Shown here one piece after another: positions 1-5,606 of a stretch of 7,466 nt of DNA; position 1 is the stretch's first letter; the number at the start of each line of letters is the position of its first letter. The notes under the pieces were generated by a model that ran no database searches, was not told where the DNA came from, and worked only from the letters and a program-made list of their open reading frames with translations. Source of the stretch: Chloroflexota bacterium (GTDB taxonomy: Bacteria; Chloroflexota; Anaerolineae; B4-G1); the NCBI GenBank assembly GCA_003648125.1, contig QMOE01000098.1, positions 1 to 7,466 on the forward strand. Reading direction: 5' to 3'. The position numbers and the translations under genes are program-made.

Positions 1-514
1 ACTTTTCGTCGGGTACGTTGAGCACGCGGGTCATCATCTCGTAGTTGAAATCCACGATCAGATTGCCCACGAAAATGATATAGTCCTCAATCTCGCCCAC
101 GCCGGTGCCGGAGACCTTGCGGTTGTTGGCGATGATATCGTTGACCGGCTTGTACTCGGCCGGGATGCCCAGCGACCGGTAGGCCTCAATGGGCGGCTGG
201 AGGAATTTGCGGTAAAAGGCGTCCTTGCCCGCCGGAACCAGGGGGTTTTCTTTGTGGATGACGAGCTGCCAGAAAAGTTGCGCTCCATCCAGATAGACCG
301 CGCCGCCGCCGACCTCGCGCCGGAAGACAGGAATGTCGTGCTCGCGGCAGTATGCCAGATCCACTTCCTGTTCCGCGTCTTGGTGGTAGCCGATGCAGAC
401 GTAGGGAGAGCCGGGAGAGAGCAGGATCAATCCCTCGCGGCCCAGGCGGGGCAGGGCGTGGTAGAGCAGTTGTGAGTCTTGCCAGGATACGGTTTCGAGA
501 CGGTAGAGTTTCAT
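1..514 (-). CDS. Lipoate-protein ligase / octanoyltransferase family protein (partial, 3' end outside window)
   Basis: Reading leftwards from an ATG at 514-512 gives 171 codons with no stop before the window edge. The product matches the LplA/LipM/LplJ fold family, which attaches lipoate or octanoate to a lysine of an acceptor domain. Visible motifs are the ligand-loop RREVGGGAVYLD at residues 65-76 (the family's RRxSGGGAVYHD-like signature) and NRKVSGTG at 131-138, where K133 is the expected lysine that contacts the acyl-adenylate or acyl group. A ribosome binding site AGGAG (plus-strand 525-529) sits 10 nt upstream of the start. The sequence alone does not separate a ligase from an octanoyltransferase, and the C-terminal part is missing. 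The H-protein-like acceptor at 4010-4441 on the same strand is the obvious candidate substrate; that link is inferred from context. Confidence 0.9.
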   Translation of the reverse strand, partial: MKLYRLETVSWQDSQLLYHALPRLGREGLILLSPGSPYVCIGYHQDAEQEVDLAYCREHDIPVFRREVGGGAVYLDGAQLFWQLVIHKENPLVPAGKDAFYRKFLQPPIEAYRSLGIPAEYKPVNDIIANNRKVSGTGVGEIEDYIIFVGNLIVDFNYEMMTRVLNVPDEK

Positions 515-658
515 TTGTTGATTTCTCCTATTGTGATTTATGAGTGGGGGATCAGGAACTTTTGGCATGGTTCATTTTCGCCTCTCAAGGAACAAAAACA
601 TCTTTACACTTTTGTGGACGCCGACTTGGCAACTACTCAGGCCAATGAAGCGGGCGCT

Positions 659-701
659 GGTTGAGTAGCCGCCACGCTTTTTGTGGCGGCGTATCGAAAC
701 C
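659..701 (+). repeat. REP-like palindrome, GTAG-headed (copy A)
   Basis: The unit begins ggttga, then GTAG at 665-668. The last G of GTAG opens a perfect 8-bp stem, gccgccac (668-675) with gtggcggc (683-690), around a T-rich loop. The unit ends gtatcgaaacc. Its outer ends ggtt and aacc also pair. It is too far from a T-run on the minus strand to be a convincing terminator for the MBL gene. Confidence 0.7.
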
Positions 702-716
702 CTTGTACTGAGCCTG

Positions 717-1670
717 TCAAAGTGAAGCGAGCGGCTTTTGCAACGGATTTTGCCCTACCTGGGCCGCTTGCTTGGTCTCGATATGTGCCTCCGGCACTAC
801 TCGACCAGCGCAGGCTGAGCAGTTGCCGAGAATTTGTAAACAAGTTTTTCGGCTCTGATGAACCATGCCGAACTTTTCAAGCTCGCGCGGGTCGTGTGAG
901 CACGTCAACTGCACCTCGTCGCCGTGCTCGCGCAACAGCGCCCGTAGGCGGGGCGAGTGTTTGCCAATTTGACGGAATGCTTTGTTCAGATGAAAGTAAG
1001 GTCTGAATAATCTGTAGTAGGGGGGATGGCGTGGGTTCTCAGGGTCAACGTCGCCGTGAAATGTGTACGCATCCCCGCAGTGGAACAACCAGCCATCTGG
1101 CAGGTGTAGCGCCACGCCGCTATGACCGCGTGTGTGACCGGGCAGGGGCACCAGGCGAAACTCGACCGAGCCGAGATTGACGGGCGGAGTACACTCAAAG
1201 CCGAACCAACGGTCGCCCTGCAAAGAATGTACCACCCAGTCCGGCCCGTGCGCCCAGTGCTCCGCCCGATAAGGGTAACGTTCGTACATATCCTGCGGCT
1301 GCGTCACTGCTTTGTATTCGTCTTTGTAGATGTGCACTTTTGCCTGTGGAAAATCCGGCAGGCCGCCGACGTGGTCGTAGTGGAAGTGGGTCAGCAGGAT
1401 GTGCTTGACGTCCTCCGGTGCGTACCCCAATCGTTTGACCTGCGAGATCGCTGTCTCTTCCAAATCGCGCGGACTGCCGCTCATAGTCAAGAACAATCGC
1501 ATTAGAAATGTCGGCGCGATATAGTCTCGGGTTCCAAAGCCAGTGTCTACCAGAAGCAGGCCGTCGTCTGTCTCGATCAGTATGCAGTGTGTCACACCAC
1601 GCGCCGCGCCAATCATTGCTACTCCGCCAAAGGTGTTGATCGTCCCGCAGTTGAGGTGATGAATGTGCAT
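717..1670 (-). CDS. MBL-fold metallohydrolase with repeat-derived C-terminal tail
   Basis: This 317-residue protein is a metallo-beta-lactamase-fold hydrolase. It has the HFHYDH motif at residues 95-100 (ligands H95, H97, D99, H100), then H179 in PGHTRGHSG, D200 in HCGDAY and H259 in CSHDP, so a full two-metal site is present. The family includes lactonases, glyoxalases II, sulfur dioxygenases and other hydrolases. The sequence is nearest in style to lactonase-like members, but the substrate cannot be read from it. The ATG at 1670 is supported by AGGAG (1678-1682), 7 nt upstream. Residues from about 281 to 317 lie within the inverted repeat at 625-830 and look like read-through of a mobile repeat, not part of the fold. 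Its position 143 bp behind the HdrD-like gene suggests a loose functional link, but a hairpin with a T-run lies between them. Confidence 0.88.
   Translation of the reverse strand: MHIHHLNCGTINTFGGVAMIGAARGVTHCILIETDDGLLLVDTGFGTRDYIAPTFLMRLFLTMSGSPRDLEETAISQVKRLGYAPEDVKHILLTHFHYDHVGGLPDFPQAKVHIYKDEYKAVTQPQDMYERYPYRAEHWAHGPDWVVHSLQGDRWFGFECTPPVNLGSVEFRLVPLPGHTRGHSGVALHLPDGWLFHCGDAYTFHGDVDPENPRHPPYYRLFRPYFHLNKAFRQIGKHSPRLRALLREHGDEVQLTCSHDPRELEKFGMVHQSRKTCLQILGNCSACAGRVVPEAHIETKQAAQVGQNPLQKPLASL
774..806 (-). repeat. REP-like palindrome, GTAG-headed (copy B, inverted)
   Basis: On the minus strand this reads ggtcgaGTAG, then tgcc-gga-ggca, then catatcgagacc. It shares both ends with copy A (ggtYgaGTAG and tatcgaRacc), but the hairpin core differs completely in sequence while still pairing. 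That pattern shows the structure is conserved rather than the bases. It lies inside the reading frame of the MBL gene's C-terminal tail. Confidence 0.65.
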
Positions 1671-1706
1671 ATTTCTGCTCCTTTGCCAGCCCGGAAAGTC
1701 CCTGTC

Positions 1707-1786
1707 AAAAAAGTAGATTGGTAGCTGGTATTATAATAGGTGAGCGAAATCATGCAACCGTCACCAGTTTACCAGCTACCAATCTA
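1707..1786 (-). terminator. Long inverted repeat with T-run, probable terminator after the HdrD-like gene
   Basis: The 17-nt arms tagattggtagctggta (1714-1730) and taccagctaccaatcta (1770-1786) are perfectly complementary across a 39-nt loop. On the minus strand the second arm is followed at once by C and six T (plus-strand aaaaaa at 1707-1712). The position, 27 bp after the HdrD-like stop, fits a factor-independent terminator that would cut the MBL gene off from the upstream operon. The long loop is unusual for a terminator, so a palindromic repeat that merely supplies one is also possible. Confidence 0.5.
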
Positions 1787-1813
1787 TAGGTTACAATCGT
1801 CGGATGGCGGGAT

Positions 1814-3031
1814 TTAGTCGGCCAACTGCCGGGCCACGAATTGAGATACGTCCATCACGCGGACGCGCACCTTGTTGCTGCGAGCGGCCCCGGCCAGCGT
1901 GCGCGTACACTGCTGGCAGGCGGAGAGCAGGTACTTGGCCTCCGTCTCCTTCGCCTGCGCGATGCGGGTCGCGCCCACCGCCGCCGAAAGTTCCTTGTCC
2001 GCCATCTCCACGTCACCGCCGCCGCCGCAGCAGAGCGAGTATTCGTGATGATCCTTCATCTCCACAAAGTTGACGCCCGGTATGGCGCGGATGACGTTGC
2101 GCGGCGCGTCGTAAATTCCGCTGGTGCGGCCCAGGTCGCAGGGGTCGTGGTAGGTGATGGTTTCCTCCAGCGGCTTGAACTTTAATTTGCCCGCGTTGAT
2201 GATCTCTTCTATCATCTCGGTCGAGTGGACAACCTCGAATCCCAGCGGCTCGCCCAGGATGTGCGGATACTCGTCCTTCCAGGTATGGTAACAGGAGGGA
2301 CAGGTCGCCACTAATCGCTTGGCGCCGGTCTTGCGCACCGCTGCCACGTTGTGCCGCACCGATTCGAGCGCTGCATCTCCCATCCCGGCGATGATCAGGG
2401 GAAAGCCGCAGCAATGTTCCTCGCCGCCCAACGTTGTATAGTCCACGCCGGCCTGTTCCATAATCTGCACCATGCTCTGGGGTATGCCATACGATTGGGG
2501 GTAGAAAGAACTCACGCAGCCGACAAAGTAGACCACATCCGCGTGCGCTTTTCCTTTTACTCCCTCGGGGACCTCTGGCAGGTTCTGGCTCCAAATCAGC
2601 CGCTCCGCGTTCTCGTCGCCAGAGATGTTGTGGTGGGCCCCGAGCGTCTCGCGCAGGTGGTCGAGTGCTTCGGGATACTGTCCCTGGTCCACCAGCATCT
2701 CGCGCATACTGATCCACAACGAGCGGGTGTCAATGTGCACCGGGCAGACGACGGCGCAGCGCCCGCAGAGGGTGCAGTCAAAAGTGCCGGCGGAGTGGGC
2801 TTGAACCGCATCTGCGTCGAGCGGGCGGGAGCCAAAGAGCTTGGCCCACAGTCCGTACTGTTGGTTGACGAACCCGTGCACGGCCTCGATCTTGCGCAGC
2901 GGAGTGATGGCGTCCAGTTCTTGCTTCTCGGCGAAGGTGGGACACCAGGTGATGCACTCGCCGCAGCGGGTGCAGGCGTCCAACTCCATCATCTGCATAA
3001 AGGTGAATCGTTTGACGTCAAGCTGTGACAT
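1814..3031 (-). CDS. HdrD/GlpC-like (Fe-S)-binding oxidoreductase subunit with two CCG domains
   Basis: The protein has 405 residues. It carries two ferredoxin-type [4Fe-4S] motifs: C20, C23, C26, C30-P, and C86, C89, C92, C96-P. Two complete CCG domains follow: C172, C207-C208-G, C244-x2-C247, and C298, C334-C335-G, C372-x2-C375. In HdrB/HdrD proteins CCG domains bind the non-cubane clusters that cleave disulfides. GlpC, DsrK, LutA and glycolate oxidase subunits share the layout, so the substrate is open. The ATG at 3031 is chosen over an in-frame start 11 codons upstream because AGGAG (3038-3042) sits 6 nt before it. The start overlaps the end of the cytochrome b gene by 14 bp, so the two are probably translated together and form one complex at the inner face of the membrane. 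Confidence 0.9.
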   Translation of the reverse strand: MSQLDVKRFTFMQMMELDACTRCGECITWCPTFAEKQELDAITPLRKIEAVHGFVNQQYGLWAKLFGSRPLDADAVQAHSAGTFDCTLCGRCAVVCPVHIDTRSLWISMREMLVDQGQYPEALDHLRETLGAHHNISGDENAERLIWSQNLPEVPEGVKGKAHADVVYFVGCVSSFYPQSYGIPQSMVQIMEQAGVDYTTLGGEEHCCGFPLIIAGMGDAALESVRHNVAAVRKTGAKRLVATCPSCYHTWKDEYPHILGEPLGFEVVHSTEMIEEIINAGKLKFKPLEETITYHDPCDLGRTSGIYDAPRNVIRAIPGVNFVEMKDHHEYSLCCGGGGDVEMADKELSAAVGATRIAQAKETEAKYLLSACQQCTRTLAGAARSNKVRVRVMDVSQFVARQLAD

Positions 3032-3869
3032 GGGCCGCTCCTTTTTCTGCTTCCTCCACCTCACGAACCATCAGCACTAATGCGCCGGCGATGGCGTGCA
3101 TGAATTTGGAGAAGGGGATGGTGAGGATGACGACCGACGTCAGAATCCCGTGAATCACGTACATCCAGTGAGCGAGCGCGTCCCACGGGAGCGGCAACCA
3201 GCGGAAGAGCGGGGCCAGCATGTACCAGCCGACGAAAGCGAAACCGGCCGTCGCCGGATTGACGTCGTGGGAGTTGAGGCGGACGATCTCAGCGATCCAG
3301 CCAGAGAGCAGGATTAGCCCCAGGCCAACGACCATCCAGGTATCCAGCGGGCCGGTGCGCAACTGGTCGGGGCGGGTAAAGTAGCGCCGGATGATAAAGA
3401 ACAGCAGTCCCACTGTCATCATGACTGCGCCGATCTCGTTCAAGAGCGCGGTGATGGGGTGGTCGGGCTGTACCCACATCCCAATCCAGGGCACGTGTTC
3501 CAGGTGGAAAAAGTGAATCAGCACCTTGTCGCTCAGAGCCGAGATGCCGGAAAGGCTGAATAGCAGCAACACGCCGGAGAGCAGGAGAAAGTGATTGAGC
3601 CAGCGCCAAAAGTTATTGCGGTAGAGGCGGCGGTTGAACCACGTCTCGACGAAGAACGCTTTGATCAGCAGCCACAGCCGGGCGCTGAATATCGTTCCCA
3701 TCACGACGCGCAGCAACGCGCCGAGCTTTTGGCCGGTGGACGCATCTTTTTTTCCGTCCACGCTGCCCCTCAACCAGTTGGCAAGGATGAGCCATATCCC
3801 GACGAGAAACAGAATCATCAGCGGGAGGTGGCCGATCCAAAAGACTGCCTCGGCAGTTTTATCGTCCAT
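3018..3869 (-). CDS. Membrane cytochrome b subunit, NarI/HdrE/DsrM-like
   Basis: This 283-residue protein has about five hydrophobic segments, roughly residues 9-31, 93-112, 142-160, 177-197 and 236-253. H93 at the start of the second segment, with H234, H240 and H258 near the last, are candidate haem ligands. The pattern fits the nitrate reductase gamma family, whose members (NarI, HdrE, DsrM) exchange electrons with quinone and hand them to a cytoplasmic iron-sulfur partner. The start at 3869 is preferred over one 15 codons upstream because GGAGG (3881-3885) stands 11 nt before it and the extra residues look unlike a membrane N-terminus. The overlap with the HdrD-like gene makes that protein the likely partner. 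Haem content and electron direction are not visible in the sequence. Confidence 0.85.
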   Translation of the reverse strand: MDDKTAEAVFWIGHLPLMILFLVGIWLILANWLRGSVDGKKDASTGQKLGALLRVVMGTIFSARLWLLIKAFFVETWFNRRLYRNNFWRWLNHFLLLSGVLLLFSLSGISALSDKVLIHFFHLEHVPWIGMWVQPDHPITALLNEIGAVMMTVGLLFFIIRRYFTRPDQLRTGPLDTWMVVGLGLILLSGWIAEIVRLNSHDVNPATAGFAFVGWYMLAPLFRWLPLPWDALAHWMYVIHGILTSVVILTIPFSKFMHAIAGALVLMVREVEEAEKGAAHVTA

Positions 3870-3907
3870 GAGAAATTTTACCTCCAATGGGGAAAAGACC
3901 TGGCAAA

Positions 3908-3976
3908 CCTGCAATGGGCAACTCGCACAACTGAACCTGTCACGGATTCAGACAAGTGGGGCTGCCCATTGTCAGG
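3908..3976. repeat. Nested inverted repeat in the gap between cytochrome b and lipoyl carrier genes
   Basis: The outer arms are cctgcaatgggca (3908-3920) and tgcccattgtcagg (3963-3976), complementary except for one bulged base. A smaller hairpin lies inside (ctgaacc at 3931-3937 with ggattcag at 3944-3951, one bulge). No strong T-run follows on the minus strand, so it is unlikely to be a simple terminator. It could adjust the ratio of carrier to complex or be another repeat. The rest of the 140-bp gap shows nothing else I can name. Confidence 0.5.
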
Positions 3977-4009
3977 CTGCCGGATGATTAGCGAGGTACG
4001 CGGAGAGCG

Positions 4010-4441
4010 CTATCCCAGAACATCCTTGTACTTTTCCGCTTCGCCCTCGATAAAGGCTTTCAATTCCGCAGAATCGGCTTTCATCAAATTGTCCAACTCG
4101 GCGGCATCGGCCATCTCGATCTTGACCAGCCAGCCCTCGTCGTAGGAGGACTCGTTGACCAATGTAGGCTCCCACTCTAGCTCCTCGTTCACCTCGGCGA
4201 CCTTGCCGCTGACCAGCGCGGCGATGCGGCCCACCCACTTGCCCGATTCCATGGACATAAAGGTGTCACCTTGCTTCACGTCCCGTCCGGCGCGGGGCGC
4301 CTCGACAAAGACGATCTCCTGGGCGATGGCCTGGCCGAACTCGGTCAGTCCCTGGGTGACGGTGTTTCCGTCTACTTTGGCCCAAGAGTGAAGTTTATCA
4401 TAGTACAGGCCGTCGGGGAATTCGTAACCACTGATCTGCAT
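4010..4441 (-). CDS. GcvH-like lipoyl carrier protein (possible LbpA-type)
   Basis: This 143-residue protein has the glycine-cleavage H-protein fold. It shows HSWAKVDGN near residue 18, GLTEFGQAIAQEIVFVE at 31-47, the lipoylation site ESGKWVG at 65-71 with K68 as the modified lysine, and GWLVKI at 103-108. Typical H-proteins read ESVKAASD at the lipoyl site, so the residues around K68 differ. No glycine-cleavage P, T or L protein gene is in view. Instead the next two genes on the strand encode a cytochrome b and an HdrD-like protein, and a lipoate ligase-like gene lies further on. This suggests a sulfur- or electron-carrying lipoyl protein as in the sHdr system, which is an inference. The start at 4441 has GGAGG (4449-4453), 7 nt upstream, and is preferred to an ATG 13 codons earlier that lies in the terminator region. 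Confidence 0.88.
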   Translation of the reverse strand: MQISGYEFPDGLYYDKLHSWAKVDGNTVTQGLTEFGQAIAQEIVFVEAPRAGRDVKQGDTFMSMESGKWVGRIAALVSGKVAEVNEELEWEPTLVNESSYDEGWLVKIEMADAAELDNLMKADSAELKAFIEGEAEKYKDVLG

Positions 4442-4478
4442 TATTGCACCTCCATTATATTTTTGTCCCTGTGTATAC

Positions 4479-4511
4479 AAAAGAGCACCGTTGCGCGATA
4501 CAACGGTGCTC
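4479..4511 (-). terminator. Factor-independent terminator of rpsT
   Basis: The arms gagcaccgttg (4483-4493) and caacggtgctc (4501-4511) form a perfect 11-bp stem with a 7-nt loop. On the minus strand the stem is followed by TTTTGTATAC. It lies 42 bp after the rpsT stop and 41 bp before the lipoyl carrier start, and separates the ribosomal gene from the downstream cluster. Some read-through may still feed that cluster, because no clear separate promoter was found. Confidence 0.88.
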
Positions 4512-4553
4512 GTGTGATCACATCACAGCCTTTCCGACTGGTGCAGCAGTTGC

Positions 4554-4826
4554 TCAAGCCGCACGTTCGGCCTGGTTTAACTGACGCATCAGGCGTGACT
4601 TGCGCCGGGCGGCGTTATTCTTGTGGATGATGCCTTTCTCCGCTGCCTTATCCAGCACCTTGGTCGCTACTTGCACGGCTGTGCGGGCTTCTTCAATGTG
4701 ACCCTGGTCTATCAAGTGACGGGCCTTTTTGACCGCCGTGCGAGCTTGCCCGATATATACTCGATTGTGCAACTGCCTGCGCTCCGCGCTACGGAGACGC
4801 TTGATCGCTGATTTTATGTTAGCCAA
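4554..4826 (-). CDS. rpsT: 30S ribosomal protein S20, TTG start
   Basis: This 90-residue basic, helical protein begins with ANIKSAIKR after the start codon, the classic S20 N-terminus, and has KNNAARRKSRL near the end. S20 binds 16S rRNA early in small-subunit assembly. The start is placed at TTG 4826-4824: GGAGG (4835-4839) lies 8 nt upstream, and the family normally starts M-A-N-I-K. A further in-frame TTG at 4841 overlaps the Shine-Dalgarno itself and can be dismissed. Escherichia coli rpsT also starts with UUG, which is tied to weak initiation and autogenous control by S20. The gene has its own promoter (4865-4893) and terminator (4479-4511), so it is probably a single-gene unit. Confidence 0.96.
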   Translation of the reverse strand: MANIKSAIKRLRSAERRQLHNRVYIGQARTAVKKARHLIDQGHIEEARTAVQVATKVLDKAAEKGIIHKNNAARRKSRLMRQLNQAERAA

Positions 4827-4834
4827 ACTTTTTT

Positions 4835-4839
4835 CCTCC
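4835..4839 (-). promoter_or_regulatory. Shine-Dalgarno of rpsT that fixes the TTG start
   Basis: GGAGG on the minus strand, 8 nt before the TTG at 4826-4824. It sits inside the longer open frame, so translation must begin downstream of it. Confidence 0.8.
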
Positions 4840-4864
4840 AATTGACAAGGTTACAGTGGGCGTT

Positions 4865-4893
4865 ATTTTACAACAACTTGGCCGATTTGTAAA
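4865..4893 (-). promoter_or_regulatory. Sigma-70-type promoter of rpsT
   Basis: On the minus strand, TTTACA (4888-4893) is followed after 17 nt by TAAAAT (4865-4870). Transcription would start near 4858, leaving a leader of about 32 nt before the TTG start. The -35 box overlaps that of the opposite promoter at 4887-4915. Confidence 0.7.
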
Positions 4894-4915
4894 GTCTGCG
4901 CGGCTGACTTATAAT
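4887..4915 (+). promoter_or_regulatory. Sigma-70-type promoter of the rightward two-gene operon
   Basis: TTGTAA (4887-4892), a 17-nt spacer and a perfect TATAAT (4910-4915). Transcription would start near 4922 and make a leader of about 140 nt that contains the palindromic element at 4940-4993. It is back-to-back with the rpsT promoter. Confidence 0.65.
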
Positions 4916-4939
4916 ATGTGAGGGCACCTGGTCAGAAAT

Positions 4940-4993
4940 GTAGCCGAGGGTTCCAATCTCGCAGGGCTGGCGCGATATAGAAATCGCGGCTAC
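4940..4993 (+). repeat. GTAG...CTAC two-hairpin palindromic element in the operon leader
   Basis: The outer stem pairs gtagccg (4940-4946) with cggctac (4987-4993). Inside are two possible side-by-side hairpins: cgag (4945-4948) with ctcg (4958-4961), and cgcgat (4971-4976) with atcgcg (4983-4988). Some pairings exclude each other. Layout and length (54 bp) match the element at 7242-7296 although the bases differ. It lies downstream of the promoter at 4887-4915, so it would be transcribed into the leader RNA. Confidence 0.6.
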
Positions 4994-5063
4994 AACTCGA
5001 GCGCCCCGGAATATCGAGATGATACACGTGAGACACCAAACGTGAAACGTAATGGGGGAGAAA

Positions 5064-5606
5064 ATGAGCGAGCGCACCGATAAAGTTGGGCAGAGGGCTA
5101 AAGAGAAGGAGCAAGTGCTCCCCAATTCGCCGGGCGATGAGCAGATGCGGGCCAAGTGGCGTGAGGTGGTGGAATGGGGCGACTTGCATTACATCTTGCA
5201 CGAGGTGTGGACCGCTTTCTCCGTCTTCCGCGCGCGACTTGGCCCGGCGAGGGGCAGCTTTGAGGCGGATGAACGTCAGGCGCTCTTGCAGGATTGGCGG
5301 CTGTGCCAAGACAGGTTGGATGCGCTGGCGGATTTTGCCGCAGGAGTCGAGCGCATCGGTCTTCCCCTGCGGCGCGAGGGGCGTAAATTGCGCGGAGAGC
5401 GGTGGGCAGTGGAGATATTGGCCCTGCAATTGCTGTTCGAGGACGTGTTGAAAGAGGACGATCCGGCTCCGGTCAGCCTGCACGAGTTAGCTGGAGAATT
5501 CGAGTTGGCCTACCATCGCCACCTGGCTCTGGCGGATCGCGAGTTGCGGGCGGCCGGAGAGCGATTACAGCGGCTGTCTGCGCGTCTATTGGGAGGTACA
5601 TTGTGA
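5064..5606 (+). CDS. Unrecognised helical, charged cytoplasmic protein
   Basis: I do not recognise this 180-residue protein. It lacks a signal peptide and membrane segment, is rich in Arg, Glu, Leu and Ala, and is probably almost all helical, with a disordered polar N-terminus (to about residue 25). Aromatic residues cluster at W32, W38, Y43, W49 and F52. The start is uncertain: the ATG at 5064 has GGGGGAG just 3 nt upstream, while the ATG at 5052 has no visible ribosome binding site. The stop overlaps the next gene's GTG start by 4 bp (GTGA), so the products are likely made together and may interact; the next protein has a cytoplasmic N-terminal helical part. The function is unknown. Confidence 0.75.
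   Translation: MSERTDKVGQRAKEKEQVLPNSPGDEQMRAKWREVVEWGDLHYILHEVWTAFSVFRARLGPARGSFEADERQALLQDWRLCQDRLDALADFAAGVERIGLPLRREGRKLRGERWAVEILALQLLFEDVLKEDDPAPVSLHELAGEFELAYHRHLALADRELRAAGERLQRLSARLLGGTL

Larger units (their letters stand above)
625..830. repeat. Composite inverted repeat (BIME-like) with two GTAG palindromes
   Basis: Two related arms face each other. The left arm starts at 625-643 with ggcaactactcag followed later by gcgctggttgagtag. The right arm, read on the minus strand from 830 downwards, shows ggcaactgctcag and then gcgctggtcgagtag. Each arm runs into a palindrome (659-701 and 774-806). The element fills the gap before the ligase gene and continues into the last 37 codons (36 residues and the stop) of the MBL gene. 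Paired inverted REPs are known as BIMEs; assigning this element to that class is my inference. Confidence 0.65.

Noticed and set aside
1703..1708. Consensus TTGACA on the minus strand as a -35 box for the MBL gene
   Set aside because: No -10 box lies at 16-18 nt (CAAAGG there); the motif arises from the T-run and following bases.
2351..3028. 225-codon plus-strand open frame opposite the HdrD-like gene
   Set aside because: It is the antisense shadow of a gene with clear cluster motifs, as often occurs in GC-rich DNA.
4454..4480. TATAAT with TTGTAT upstream as a promoter for the lipoyl carrier gene
   Set aside because: The -10 box directly abuts the Shine-Dalgarno, the spacer is only 15 nt, and transcription would begin after the ribosome binding site.
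4513..4522. tgtgatcaca as a CRP-type operator
   Set aside because: It lacks the 6-nt spacer of a CRP site and sits between the rpsT stop and its terminator, where an operator would have little use.
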